A stretch of 64,000 bases of DNA from Pandoraea pulmonicola (GCF_000815105.2 NZ_CP010310.2:3224001-3288000), one strand, 5' to 3'; counted from the first letter of the stretch, positions 23,225-32,694 are shown. Notes: generated by a model from the letters alone, not told the origin. A program made the numbers and translations.

Positions 23225-23433
23225 CCCTGCTTACCCCGGGTTACACCCGAGTGCGCGCGACCGAATTCCGCCATCTACCCGCCCGGTCCGGCCGGCTCTC
23301 TGGTAACCTATGCGCCCCGTGATGGACACATGCTGGAACACAGGCACGCGGACCTGCGGGTCCGGGCCACACCACTAAGAACGACACTAACAAGCGAACG
23401 AGCGGGCGTTCGCCACACACCAGACGGTTGGGA

Positions 23434-24708
23434 ATGAAGGTCATCGTTATCGGCGGCGGGGTTATCGGCACGTGCACCGCCTACTATCTGGCCGCCGCGG
23501 GGCACACGGTCACGCTCGTCGAGCGCAACAGCACGGTCGCGCAGGAGAGCAGCTTCGGCAATGCGGGCGTCATCGCGCCGGGCTACGTCACGCCCTGGGC
23601 CGCGCCCGGCATGCCGCGCAAGCTGCTCGGCTACATGTTCAGCGCCGCCAGTCCTCTCATCTTCCGCCCCGGTCTGTCGGCCGGCACCTGGCGCTGGGCC
23701 GCGCGCTGGCTGCGCGAGTGCAAGCTGGAGCGCTATCGCGCCAACCGCGAGCGCATGCAGCGTCTGGCGTTCTACAGCCAGCGTTGCCTGCACGAATTGC
23801 GCGAGACGCATGTATTCGAGTACGAGCAGACGCAAGGCTACCTGCAACTGTTTCGCACCGAGCGGGAAATCAAGATGAACGAGCCGGCGCGCGCCATGCT
23901 CGCCGAAAACGAAGTCCCGCACCGCCTGCTCACGGCCGACGAATGCCGCAAGCTCGAACCTGCGATCTCCACCGATGCGCCGCTCGCCGGCGGCCTGCAT
24001 CTGCCGCGCGACGAAACCGGCAACTGCCCGCTTTTCACCAAGCGCCTGGCGCAGATCGCCCGCGATATCGGGGTGACGCTCGCCACCGAGACCACCGTGC
24101 TGTCGGTGCGCCCGAACGTGGGACGCGCCGGCGTCACCGTGGAGACGGCCGCGACCGGCCAGCCGGCGCGGACGGCGACGCTCGAAGCCGACGCCGTCGT
24201 GATCGCCGCCGGCGTTGCCAGCACTGCGCTTTTGCGCCCGCTCGGCATCGACGTGCCGCTCTGGCCGATCAAAGGCTACTCGATCACGGTGCCCGTCAAG
24301 ACGGAGCTGTTCAGCCCACGCATTGCCGTCATGGACGAGTCTTACAAGACCGCCATCACCCCCCAGGGCAATCGGCTGCGCATTGCCGGGACGGCCGAAC
24401 TGGGCGACACCGAACTCGTGCTGCGCGAGCGAGCCATCGCCACGCTCTACAAGGTGGCGACCGACTGGTTCCCGGGTGCCGGCAAGTACCGCGAGGCGCG
24501 CGCATGGGTGGGCGCCCGGCCGATGCTGCCGGACGGCCCGCCGCTGCTCGGACCGACTCACCTGCCCGGCATCTACCTGAACCTCGGCCACGGCTCCACC
24601 GGCTGGGCGATGGCCTGCGGGTCGGGGCGCGTCCTCGCCGACGTCATCTCCGGCCAGACGCCCGAAATCGACCTCGGCGGCCTCACGCTCGCCCGCTACG
24701 ATCGCTAG
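23434..24708 (+). CDS. dadA: D-amino acid dehydrogenase, small subunit type (DadA-like)
   Basis: FAD-dependent membrane-associated dehydrogenase that oxidises D-amino acids to keto acids. The 424-residue protein has the dinucleotide-binding GGGVIG at residues 7-12, the SSFGNAG segment after it, and the C-terminal GHGSTGWAMACGSGR FAD motif. The ATG at 23434 follows a GGGA site; the in-frame TTG two codons earlier is less likely. It diverges from purL. No alanine racemase gene lies beside it, so the substrate range is uncertain. Confidence 0.88.
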   Translation: MKVIVIGGGVIGTCTAYYLAAAGHTVTLVERNSTVAQESSFGNAGVIAPGYVTPWAAPGMPRKLLGYMFSAASPLIFRPGLSAGTWRWAARWLRECKLERYRANRERMQRLAFYSQRCLHELRETHVFEYEQTQGYLQLFRTEREIKMNEPARAMLAENEVPHRLLTADECRKLEPAISTDAPLAGGLHLPRDETGNCPLFTKRLAQIARDIGVTLATETTVLSVRPNVGRAGVTVETAATGQPARTATLEADAVVIAAGVASTALLRPLGIDVPLWPIKGYSITVPVKTELFSPRIAVMDESYKTAITPQGNRLRIAGTAELGDTELVLRERAIATLYKVATDWFPGAGKYREARAWVGARPMLPDGPPLLGPTHLPGIYLNLGHGSTGWAMACGSGRVLADVISGQTPEIDLGGLTLARYDR

Positions 24709-24997
24709 AACTGCCAGGACCGCTAGCCCCCCCCAAAGCCGCGCAGACCGGCACCCATTGCAGAATCTGCCACCGTTCTTCGCCTCGCGCGGGGCGGTGC
24801 GCGTCAGAAGCGGCCGACACGAGGTCGGGAATCCCACCGGCAGGCAAACGGCGAGGTTGACGGCATAATGCCTCCGTTGAGGCGCAGGTTCGTGATGTCC
24901 GCCCGTCCGTCGATCCGGGATGGCGCACGGGCCCGCCATCGGCATCCATCGCCGTGCGTGGCGAGCTTTGCCGCGTTCTCCGGGAGCCCTGCCTGTC

Positions 24998-26677
24998 ATG
25001 TCCAACTCATTGCGCACCGATGTTCCCGTCACGCTCAATCCGAGTCCGCTCGCACGCCCGCCGGCGATGACGCCGCCCGCGTACACCGCGAGCGACGCCG
25101 ACACCCCGCTGGATCTCTACCTCCCGGCAACACTGCGCAACGTCGAACGTGCCGCTGCCGCGAAACTCCCCCCGCACACGCTGATGGCGCGCGCGGGCGC
25201 GGCTGTGGCCGACTGGCTCTACGCACAACTGCCGGCACTGGCCAGCGCCGGTCGCCAACCGGTACTGCTGCTCGCCGGGCCCGGCAACAATGGCGGCGAC
25301 GCCTACGTCGCGGCGCGCGAGTTGCATCGTCGTGGCGTGCTCGTCGACGTCTGGCAATTGGCACCGCCCTCCACGGACGACGCTCGCTGGGCACATGCGC
25401 AGGCGCTGGCGTCGGGCGTGCCGATCCGTCCCGCGCCGGCCGTGTGGCCACACCCGGCGACCTACGCATGGATCGTGGACGGGCTGTTCGGCATCGGGCT
25501 GTCCCGCCCACTGGATGGCGCCGCGGCGGCCCTTGTCGAGAATATCGGCTACGCGCATGCTCAAGGCACGCCAGTTCTCGCCATCGACATTCCCAGCGGA
25601 CTCGGCGCCGCCACGGGCGCGACCAACGGGGCTGTCATTCGCGCAGACGTCACGATCGCCATGCTCGGCGCCTGCCCCGGACTCTTCACGGGCGACGGAC
25701 GCGACATCGCCGGCACAGTGCTCGTCGCCCCGCTGGAGGCTGACGACGCGCTCAGCACCGCACGCGCCTCGCGCGCCCCTGGCGGCCTCGCGACGAGCGC
25801 GCCGGAGGCCTTCCTCTCCGAGATCCGTCAACGACACCACGCTTCGCACAAGGGCAGCTACGGCTCGCTGGCCATCCTCGGCGGGCACCTCGGCATGATC
25901 GGCGCCCCGCTGCTCTCCGCTCGCTCCGGACTGATGATGGGCGCCGGACGCGTCTACGTCGGTTTCGTTGCGCACGACGCCCCCACCTGGGACCCGGTGC
26001 ATCCCGAACTCATGCTGCGCCCGGCGGAAGATCTCGATCTGTCGGCCATGCAGGCCGTATCCGTCGGGCCGGGACTCGGCACGTCGGCAGCGTCGTCGGC
26101 ATGTCTATCCCGCGCGCTTTCGCTCGACCAGACGCCGCTCGTCATCGACGCCGATGCGCTGAACCTACTCGCCACCGAACCCTCGCTGGCGGAGCGCGTT
26201 CGCCGCCGCGCCGGACCCACGATACTCACACCGCACCCGCTCGAAGCGGCGCGGCTGGCCGGCTGTGGCGTCGCGGACATCCAGTCGGACCGGCTGGCGG
26301 CCGCACGCTCGCTGGCAAAGCACTTCGGCGCGACCGTCGTGCTCAAGGGATCGGGCAGCATCGTCGACGACGGTACGCGCGCGTGGATCAACATCACCGG
26401 CAACGCCGGGCTGGCCACGGCCGGCACGGGCGACGTGCTCACCGGCGCCCTCGGCGCCCTGCTTGCGCAGGGCATGCCCGCTACCGCCGCCGCACTGGCT
26501 GGCGTGTGGCTGCACGGCAAGGCCGCCGAACGTTGCGTGGACGGAGGCGTCGGCCCGGCCGGACTCACGGCGTCTGAACTTTTGCCCGCCATGCGCGCCG
26601 AACTGGCGGATCTGCCGGATCGCGCCAGCCGTGCCGCAAGGACCGCCAGCGCATCCGGCTCGCGCAACGTCCCGTGA
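24998..26677 (+). CDS. nnr: Bifunctional NAD(P)H-hydrate epimerase / ADP-dependent dehydratase
   Basis: Repairs damaged NADHX and NADPHX. The 559-residue protein fuses the NnrE epimerase (YjeF-N, with GPGNNGGD at residues 94-101 and IDIPSGL) to the NnrD dehydratase (YjeF-C ribokinase-like fold; VGPGLG, ILTPHPLEAARL, VVLKGSGSIV and the catalytic GTGDVLTGALGALL). The ATG at 24998 follows a GGGAG site. About 50 N-terminal residues before the epimerase domain are low-complexity and poorly conserved. Confidence 0.95.
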   Translation: MSNSLRTDVPVTLNPSPLARPPAMTPPAYTASDADTPLDLYLPATLRNVERAAAAKLPPHTLMARAGAAVADWLYAQLPALASAGRQPVLLLAGPGNNGGDAYVAARELHRRGVLVDVWQLAPPSTDDARWAHAQALASGVPIRPAPAVWPHPATYAWIVDGLFGIGLSRPLDGAAAALVENIGYAHAQGTPVLAIDIPSGLGAATGATNGAVIRADVTIAMLGACPGLFTGDGRDIAGTVLVAPLEADDALSTARASRAPGGLATSAPEAFLSEIRQRHHASHKGSYGSLAILGGHLGMIGAPLLSARSGLMMGAGRVYVGFVAHDAPTWDPVHPELMLRPAEDLDLSAMQAVSVGPGLGTSAASSACLSRALSLDQTPLVIDADALNLLATEPSLAERVRRRAGPTILTPHPLEAARLAGCGVADIQSDRLAAARSLAKHFGATVVLKGSGSIVDDGTRAWINITGNAGLATAGTGDVLTGALGALLAQGMPATAAALAGVWLHGKAAERCVDGGVGPAGLTASELLPAMRAELADLPDRASRAARTASASGSRNVP

Positions 26678-26793
26678 CGTGAGCGCGTCCGCCATGCGGC
26701 AAAAACGCGCCGCAGCCGCGCTACCGCGTCATTTCGGCGTGATTTCGTGTGACTCCCGTTATACTTCGCTTTATCGAAATGCCCATATCGCAC

Positions 26794-28461
26794 ATGTCGT
26801 ACAAGCCCTCCGCGCCTTCCGTTCGTCTGGATCAACTCGCCGCATGGCGTACGCTGCTCGAACATCGCGATGAAATTGCCGGACAGCACATGCGCGACTG
26901 GTTTGCCGGCGCGGGCGCGAATGCGCGCGTCGAACAGTTCTCGCTGCGGGCGGCCGGTCTGTATCTCGACTATTCGAAGAACCGGATCACCGACAAGACC
27001 CGCGCCCTGCTCACGCATCTCGCGCGCGAATGCCATCTACCGGCCAAGCGCGACGCAATGTGGTCCGGCGAACACGTGAACGTCACCGAGAACCGCGCAG
27101 CATTGCACGTTGCGCTGCGCGCCCCGCAGGGCGTCACGTTTCGCGACACCAGCGGCGAAATCAGCAGCGGTGTGCACGACACACTCGCGCGCATGCGCGC
27201 CTTCAGCGAGCGCGTGCGCGACGGACGCTGGCTCGGCGCCACCGGCAAGCGCATCAAGCATCTGGTCAACGTCGGCATCGGCGGCTCCGATCTGGGGCCG
27301 CGCATGGTCTGCGACGCGCTGGCCGTCTATGGGCGTGCGGACCTCACGGCGCATTTCATCGCCAACATCGACCCGACCGAGCTCGCTCGCACCCTGCCGA
27401 CGCTCGATCCGGAAACGACGCTCGTCGTCGTGTGCTCGAAGACGTTCACCACGCTGGAGACCATGACGAATGCGCGCACGATTCGCGCCTGGTTTCTCGC
27501 GCATGGCATTCCGGAGAGCGCACTCGGCAAGCATTTCGTCGCCGTGTCGACGAACGCCGACGAAGCCGCGCGCTTCGGTATCGCTCGCGAGAACGTCTTC
27601 GAATTCGGGGAGTGGGTGGGTGGACGCTATTCGCTGTGGTCGTCGGTCGGGCTGATCATCATGCTCTATCTGGGCGCGCAACACTTCGACGCCCTGCTCG
27701 CCGGCGCGCACGCGATGGACGAGCACTTCCGCACCGCGCCGCTCGAAGCCAACATGCCGGTGCTGCTCGGCTTGCTCGGCATCTGGTATCGCAATTTCTT
27801 CGACGCGCAGACGCTGTCCATCGCCCCATACACCGACGCGCTGCAGAAGCTGCCGCCGTATCTGCAGCAACTGGACATGGAGAGCAACGGCAAGTCCGTG
27901 CAGATCGACGGCACGCCGGTAGGTTGGCAAACCGCACCGATCATCTGGGGCGAGCCCGGCACGAACGGGCAGCACGCCTACTTCCAGATGCTGCACCAGG
28001 GCACCACGCTCGTGCCCGTGGACTTCATCGCCGTGCTGGAGCCGCAATACGATGGCGCGGCGTATCTCGAACATCATCGCAAACTGCTGGCGAACTGCTT
28101 CGCGCAAAGCGAAGCGCTGTTGCGGGGCGGTTCGATGGCGACCAGCGAACAGGCCGGCGGCCCGCTCGGTGCGCAACGCCGTTTCGATGGCAACCGGCCG
28201 AGCAATACGCTGGTGATCGACAGATTGACACCGGAGCGCCTGGGCGCGCTGATCGCACTCTACGAGCACAAGATTTTCGTTCAGGCCGCCATCTGGGATA
28301 TCAATCCGTTCGATCAGTGGGGCGTGGAACTCGGCAAGACGCTGTGCCGCGCCATCGAGCCGGAGCTTCTCGATCCGGATACGCTCCAACCCGGTGCTCA
28401 CGATGCTTCGACCGCATCGCTCATCCGTCTCGCGGGGGAAGCGCTCAAGCGCAAGCGCTGA
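26794..28461 (+). CDS. pgi: Glucose-6-phosphate isomerase
   Basis: Interconverts glucose-6-phosphate and fructose-6-phosphate. The 555-residue protein has the two PGI signatures: VGGRYSLWSSVGL, and the C-terminal GVELGKTLCRAI with the QWGVE core. IGGSDLGPRM and SKTFTTLETM form the phosphate site. The start is either the ATG at 26794 or that at 26779; neither has a strong ribosome site. A TATACT lies about 30 bases upstream. Confidence 0.97.
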   Translation: MSYKPSAPSVRLDQLAAWRTLLEHRDEIAGQHMRDWFAGAGANARVEQFSLRAAGLYLDYSKNRITDKTRALLTHLARECHLPAKRDAMWSGEHVNVTENRAALHVALRAPQGVTFRDTSGEISSGVHDTLARMRAFSERVRDGRWLGATGKRIKHLVNVGIGGSDLGPRMVCDALAVYGRADLTAHFIANIDPTELARTLPTLDPETTLVVVCSKTFTTLETMTNARTIRAWFLAHGIPESALGKHFVAVSTNADEAARFGIARENVFEFGEWVGGRYSLWSSVGLIIMLYLGAQHFDALLAGAHAMDEHFRTAPLEANMPVLLGLLGIWYRNFFDAQTLSIAPYTDALQKLPPYLQQLDMESNGKSVQIDGTPVGWQTAPIIWGEPGTNGQHAYFQMLHQGTTLVPVDFIAVLEPQYDGAAYLEHHRKLLANCFAQSEALLRGGSMATSEQAGGPLGAQRRFDGNRPSNTLVIDRLTPERLGALIALYEHKIFVQAAIWDINPFDQWGVELGKTLCRAIEPELLDPDTLQPGAHDASTASLIRLAGEALKRKR

Positions 28462-28497
28462 TCTCTTTCTTCTTGCTGTGCCGCGTCGTCCGCCCGA

Positions 28498-29190
28498 TCA
28501 AACGTGAGCGCCGTTGACCAGCTTGCCGCCGGCGAGCTGCACCGTTGCGTCGCACCGCTGGGCAATGGCCAGATCGTGTGTGACGAGCACCAGCGTCGCC
28601 CCGCTCGCCTCGTTCAGCGAAAACATCAAGTCGATGACACGCTCGCCCGTGGCCGTATCGAGACTGCCGGTGGGCTCATCGGCGAAAAGCACGGCAGGCG
28701 CGGTCACGAACGCGCGCGCCAGGGCCACACGCTGCTGCTCGCCGCCGGAGAGCTGCTTCGGGTAGTGTGTCAGCCGCGAGGCGAGCCCGACCTGTTCGAG
28801 CAACTTCACGGCACGATCGCGCACGTCTCGTGTCTCACCGAGCAGTTCGAGCGGCAGCATCACGTTCTCGAGCGCGGTCAGATGCGGCATTAACTGGAAG
28901 GATTGGAAGACGAAGCCCACCGCGCCGCGGCGCAGTGCGGCACGCCCTTCTTCATCGAGATCGCCAAGCGACTTGCCAAGCAGCGTCACGCTGCCGTCAG
29001 TGGCCGTGTCGAGACCGGCCATGAGACCGAGCAGTGTGGATTTTCCGGAGCCGGACGCTCCGACGATAGCCACCGTCTGGCCTTTCGCGACGGAAAAATC
29101 GATATCCTGCAAAATGACGAGCTCACCGGTGGCGTCACGCAACCGTTTGCCCAGACCCCGCACTTCAATTACGTTTTCGGAAAACGACAT
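28498..29190 (-). CDS. ybbA: ABC transporter ATPase YbbA (LolD-like)
   Basis: A 230-residue ATPase of the LolD/MacB type, with Walker A GASGSGKST, signature LSGGEQQRVALARAF, Walker B VLFADEPTGSLD and the THD switch. In enterobacteria ybbA lies divergent to tesA and beside the permease gene ybbP. Here no ybbP follows; instead pgi converges on it. Its ATG (29190-29188) overlaps the tesA ATG by two bases within CATG. A much longer upstream frame is rejected because it would run through tesA. Confidence 0.92.
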   Translation of the reverse strand: MSFSENVIEVRGLGKRLRDATGELVILQDIDFSVAKGQTVAIVGASGSGKSTLLGLMAGLDTATDGSVTLLGKSLGDLDEEGRAALRRGAVGFVFQSFQLMPHLTALENVMLPLELLGETRDVRDRAVKLLEQVGLASRLTHYPKQLSGGEQQRVALARAFVTAPAVLFADEPTGSLDTATGERVIDLMFSLNEASGATLVLVTHDLAIAQRCDATVQLAGGKLVNGAHV

Positions 29191-29887
29191 GGCAAGAAGA
29201 GAGTTCTTGAAATTGGCCGCTACAGCCCTCGTGGGCTGGAGCCTGCTGTCAGGGACCGCGGCGAACGCGGCAAGTTCGGGCGCGCCGACGATTCTCGTCG
29301 TGGGCGATAGCCTCTCGGCCGAATATGGCATCGCGCGAGGCGCCGGCTGGGTCAATCTCCTGCAGCAAACGATCACGCAAAACGGCTTCGATTATAACGT
29401 CGTCAACGCCAGCATCAGCGGCGACACCACGAGCGGCGGGCGCTCCCGACTCACCCCGCTTCTCGAACGTCATCGCCCCGCCATCACCATCCTGGAACTG
29501 GGCGGCAACGACGCCTTGCGCGGCATTCCGCTTGAACTGACCCGCACCAATCTCCGGGCGATGGTCGAAGCCGCTCGCAAGGCGGGTAGCCGCGTCATCG
29601 TTGTCGGCATGCGCATCCCCCCCAACTACGGGCCCGATTACAGCGAACAGTTCTACAACATGTACGCCACGCTCGCCAGGCAGGAAAAGACTGGCTACGT
29701 GCCGTTCCTGCTGGCGGGTGTCGCCGAGCATCCGGACTGGTTCCAGCAGGATCAGATCCACCCGCTCGCCAAGGCGCATCCGCAGATTCTGCAAAACGTC
29801 TGGCCGAGCGTGAAGCCCCTGCTCAAACCGACCGGGAAGCCACCCGCGAAAGCGGCGAACTCCCGCGCGTCGAAATCCGGCGCATAA
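29189..29887 (+). CDS. tesA: Arylesterase / acyl-CoA thioesterase I TesA (SGNH hydrolase), Tat-like signal
   Basis: Periplasmic lipase/esterase/thioesterase of the SGNH family, 232 residues. The catalytic Ser41 is in GDSLSAEYG, block III is GGNDALRG, and the Asp/His pair is DQIHPLAKAH. The N-terminus MARREFLKLAATALVG matches the twin-arginine consensus (RRxFLK) and is followed by a hydrophobic stretch with cleavage at ANA|A (residue 27). E. coli TesA uses a Sec signal, so this is notable. Start codon shares two bases with the divergent ybbA. Confidence 0.93.
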   Translation: MARREFLKLAATALVGWSLLSGTAANAASSGAPTILVVGDSLSAEYGIARGAGWVNLLQQTITQNGFDYNVVNASISGDTTSGGRSRLTPLLERHRPAITILELGGNDALRGIPLELTRTNLRAMVEAARKAGSRVIVVGMRIPPNYGPDYSEQFYNMYATLARQEKTGYVPFLLAGVAEHPDWFQQDQIHPLAKAHPQILQNVWPSVKPLLKPTGKPPAKAANSRASKSGA

Positions 29888-29913
29888 AAAAACGCGGCCC
29901 GGGAGCCGCGTTT
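29886..29913. terminator. Bidirectional terminator between tesA and ppiD
   Basis: Stem AAACGCGGC/GCCGCGTTT. The longest T-run (seven) is on the minus strand, beyond ppiD; the plus side has TTTCCTGTTT after tesA. Confidence 0.8.
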
Positions 29914-29958
29914 CCTGTTTCCTGCTGTCTGCTTTCGGCTTTGTCCGGGATCGCCCGA

Positions 29959-31881
29959 TCAGGCGCCCGACTTGGTCACGTCGTTGACCACCTTGACCTT
30001 CGAGCGCGCGCGCAGATCCCCCAACCATGCATTCCACTCGGCCTGAGCCGCCAGTTGGTTGAGCTGCTGCGTTTCGGCCGCCAGACGCTGCGGATCCTGT
30101 GCCGCCGGCTGCGAAACCTTGCTGATGCGGTAGACCGCGTAGCCTTGGCCCTCACCAAGGTCCACACCAACATATGCCGGCAACTTGGCCGTATCCGCAC
30201 CAAAGATCGCGGTGAGCGCGGCAGCCGGCAACTTGCCCGGATTGTCGCGCGACACCGTCTGCGCGGCGCCGAACGTTGCATCGCCGCCCTTCTTGAGCGC
30301 ATCGAGCTTCGCTTCGCCGGCCTTCTTCGCTTCCTGCGCCGCCAGATCGGCGACGACCTTCTCCCTGACCTGTGCTTCGATCTGCGCGAGCGGCGGCGTG
30401 GCGGCCGGATGGTAGTTCGTCACGTGCGCCGACACCAGCACGCCCTGACCGACATCCACGGCTTCGGTGTTGCGCTTGTTCTTGATCGACTCGTCGCCAA
30501 ACACGGCTTTGAGCAGTTTCTCGTTACCGAGCGGGCTCTTGGCCTGCGCCGGATCCGGCGTACGCGTGACCGTGGCCGTGAGCACCTTCAGATTCAGCTT
30601 GTCGGCCACCGGCTGCAGGCTGTCCGGCTGCTCGTACACGGCGTTGGTGAACTGATCAGCGAGCTTGGCATAGGCCTTGGCCGATTCCTGTTGACGATAT
30701 TGCTCGGCCAGTTGCGGCTTCACTTCGTCGAACGACTTGGTCTGCGCCGCCTTGATACCGGTCAGCTTGATGATGTGATAGCCGAAGTCGCTCTTCACGA
30801 CATCGCTCACGTCGCCCTCGCTCTTGAGCGCGAAGGTGGCGTCGGCGAACGGCTTGACCATCGCGTCGCGCTGGAAATAGCCGAGATCGCCACCCTTGGC
30901 CTTCGAACCCGGGTCATCCGAGTTCTCGGTCGCGAGCTTGGCAAAATCGTTCGGGTGCTGCTTGAGTTGCGCGAGCAGCGCCTCGGCCTTGGCCTTCGCC
31001 TTGGCATGGTCGGCCGGCGATGCATCGGCCGGCGACGCGATCAGGATGTGCGACGCGCGACGCTCTTCCGGCGTGGTGTACTGCTTGAGGTTGTCGTTGT
31101 ACATCTTGCGCAGCGCATCGTCGTTCGATGCTGTCTGCGCCGACGCCGGCATGGCCTTCGGGTCAAGCACGACGTATTGGATTTCAGCCGACTCGGGCGT
31201 CTGGAAGGCGGCCTTGTGGGCGTCGTAGTAAGCCTGGATCTGCTGCGCCGTCGGTGCGGCCTTGCCGGCGTACTCGGCCACCGGGAACGTCAGCGCCGAC
31301 ACTTCGCGCTGCTGCGCACGCAGTTGCGCAAAGCGATCGACCACCGTCTTCGGCAGCATCGCGCTCGCCTGCACGCTCGACGGCAACTGGTTCGATGCGA
31401 GCTCGAAACGGATCTGCGCTTCGAGACGCTGCGGCGTGAGATTCTGGGCGGCGAGCAGTTGCTCGTACTTGGCTTCGTCGATCGAGCCGTCCGGGCGACG
31501 CATCTGTGCGATCGCCGGGATGGCGAGCAGTGCTTCGCGCACCTGGGCATCGGGCACCGACAGATGCTTCTTGAGGGTTTCCTGCGTGAGCAGCTTCTGC
31601 TGAATCAGGTTATCCAGCACTGCCGTGCGCATCTCGGGCGTGTTGATCTGGCTCGCGTCGACAGCGCCGCCAAACATCTGCTGCATGCGCTCGGTCTGCG
31701 CACGAAGCACGCTGTCGTATTCCTGACGCGTCACGGTCTGATCGCCGACCTTGGCGATCGTACCGGCATCCGAGGCGTACTCCTGCCAGCCATGAACGCC
31801 GAAGACCACGAACGACGGCACGATCAATACCGTCAGGAAAATGAGGACCAATCGTTGATGGCGTCGGATGAAGTCGAACAT
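29959..31881 (-). CDS. ppiD: Periplasmic chaperone / folding factor PpiD
   Basis: Inner-membrane-anchored periplasmic foldase near the SecYEG translocon. The 640-residue protein has one N-terminal membrane anchor (about residues 12-33), a SurA-type chaperone domain, a central parvulin domain (ERRASHILIAS, NSDDPGSKAKGGDLGYF, KSDFGYHIIKLTG) and a second, degenerate C-terminal rotamase-like region. It lies downstream of hupB and the tRNA genes, as in other Burkholderiales, but a terminator separates it from tRNA-Asp. Confidence 0.95.
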   Translation of the reverse strand: MFDFIRRHQRLVLIFLTVLIVPSFVVFGVHGWQEYASDAGTIAKVGDQTVTRQEYDSVLRAQTERMQQMFGGAVDASQINTPEMRTAVLDNLIQQKLLTQETLKKHLSVPDAQVREALLAIPAIAQMRRPDGSIDEAKYEQLLAAQNLTPQRLEAQIRFELASNQLPSSVQASAMLPKTVVDRFAQLRAQQREVSALTFPVAEYAGKAAPTAQQIQAYYDAHKAAFQTPESAEIQYVVLDPKAMPASAQTASNDDALRKMYNDNLKQYTTPEERRASHILIASPADASPADHAKAKAKAEALLAQLKQHPNDFAKLATENSDDPGSKAKGGDLGYFQRDAMVKPFADATFALKSEGDVSDVVKSDFGYHIIKLTGIKAAQTKSFDEVKPQLAEQYRQQESAKAYAKLADQFTNAVYEQPDSLQPVADKLNLKVLTATVTRTPDPAQAKSPLGNEKLLKAVFGDESIKNKRNTEAVDVGQGVLVSAHVTNYHPAATPPLAQIEAQVREKVVADLAAQEAKKAGEAKLDALKKGGDATFGAAQTVSRDNPGKLPAAALTAIFGADTAKLPAYVGVDLGEGQGYAVYRISKVSQPAAQDPQRLAAETQQLNQLAAQAEWNAWLGDLRARSKVKVVNDVTKSGA

Positions 31882-31926
31882 ACGAAATCGGAAGAGTCGT
31901 CAGGATGCGTCTTAGGACGTCATATG

Positions 31927-31956
31927 GCAAAAAAGGCGAACCGAAGTTCGCCTTTT
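31927..31956 (-). terminator. Intrinsic terminator after tRNA-Asp
   Basis: Eleven-base-pair stem (AAAAGGCGAAC/GTTCGCCTTTT) with a CGAA loop and six T on the minus strand, just beyond the tRNA 3' end. Confidence 0.88.
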
Positions 31957-31963
31957 CACAATT

Positions 31964-32040
31964 TGGCGGAGCGGACGGGGCTCGAACCCGCGACCCCCGG
32001 CGTGACAGGCCGGTATTCTAACCAACTGAACTACCGCTCC
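31964..32040 (-). tRNA. tRNA-Asp (GTC)
   Basis: A complete 77-base tRNA with encoded CCA. The acceptor stem is GGAGCGG/CCGCTCC, the T-loop is GGTTCGA and the anticodon is GTC within CCTGTCAC. It lies nine bases beyond the remnant half of tRNA-Val, which suggests it was once directly downstream of tRNA-Val in one transcript. Confidence 0.97.
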
Positions 32041-32049
32041 CCAAGATCT

Positions 32050-32100
32050 GGAACTGGTGGGTGCTGAGGGGTTCGCCCCCCCGACCTACGCCTTGTAAGG
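32050..32100. repeat. Distal attachment-site copy (tRNA-Val 3' remnant)
   Basis: Matches 33470-33520 at 49 of 51 positions. The two changes fall in the T-loop (GAA to GCC in plus-strand reading), so this copy could not serve as tRNA sequence. It ends exactly after the anticodon-loop segment CCTTGTAAGG. Confidence 0.9.
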
Positions 32101-32243
32101 TTCGCTTTGGCGCGGTTCTCCGCTCCGCTGCAAACCGCTTCAGCGCTACCAGCCAGACCTTCTTCCCGTTGCGCCCTAGCTGCCGCGTCACAGTTTCGTC
32201 ACACCGACTGCGGCTTTTGTGCAACACCGACAGAGGCATCGAA

Positions 32244-32378
32244 ATGGCAACTATCCGCCAACGGAACAGCAGCGATGGTAGCACAACTTGGCAAGCAATC
32301 ATACGTAAAACCGGCTTCCCGCCTCAGTCCGCGGTGTTCCGTAGCCGGGGGCGACAACTCGAGAAGCGCTGCGTGTGA
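32244..32378 (+). pseudogene. Truncated phage-type tyrosine integrase, N-terminal 44 codons
   Basis: The frame begins MATIRQRNSSDGSTTWQAII and continues with RKTGFPPQSAVFRSRG. This is the typical start of the arm-binding (AP2-like) N-terminal domain of phage and island integrases of the MATIR-x-R...WQ-x-x-IR-x-KG-x-P-x-x-S-x-TF type. It ends in TGA after 44 codons, where the family continues with an alpha helix and about 300 more residues. No core-binding or catalytic (R-H-R-Y) domain is found downstream, so this is a remnant. It points inwards from the distal attachment repeat. Confidence 0.7.
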
Positions 32379-32694
32379 CCAAAGTGTGACCGGCCGATAG
32401 AGACAGCCCAGCAAACCGGCCGGCAGCCAGCAACAAGGGATTCAGGGAAAGGCGACCTACGCCGCAATCAGGCGGCCACCGGTCAGCGGAAGGAAGGAAC
32501 CGGACAGAATGCCCGGTCAGAAACCGGAAGGTCAGCGACCCGCCCCCGGCACGGGGAAAACCGGCTCGTGGCGAGCGGCGCAATCCCCGCAGAAAATCGT
32601 AGCGAAATTTGATCCGGGCGAAACAGCGGGAAGCGTCGGCTTCATATCACGAGGTCAGGCATTTATAAGCCCAAGACCGCCCATCACTTAACAT
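32379..32694. other. Non-coding part of the tRNA-Val insertion
   Basis: No convincing gene on either strand. GC-rich, with GGTCAG at 32481, 32515 and 32530 (the first and third extending to GGTCAGCG) and many CCGG words. These could be decayed integrase arm sites or chance. Short open frames here lack ribosome sites and look random. Confidence 0.5.

Noticed and set aside
24709..24997. A small gene between the DadA-like gene and nnr.
   Set aside because: Frames here are short, Arg/Pro-rich and without ribosome sites; the region shows only GC-rich non-coding sequence.
32061..32243. N-terminal extension of the integrase fragment.
   Set aside because: The frame is open here, but it runs through the tRNA-derived repeat and has no integrase-like sequence before the ATG at 32244.
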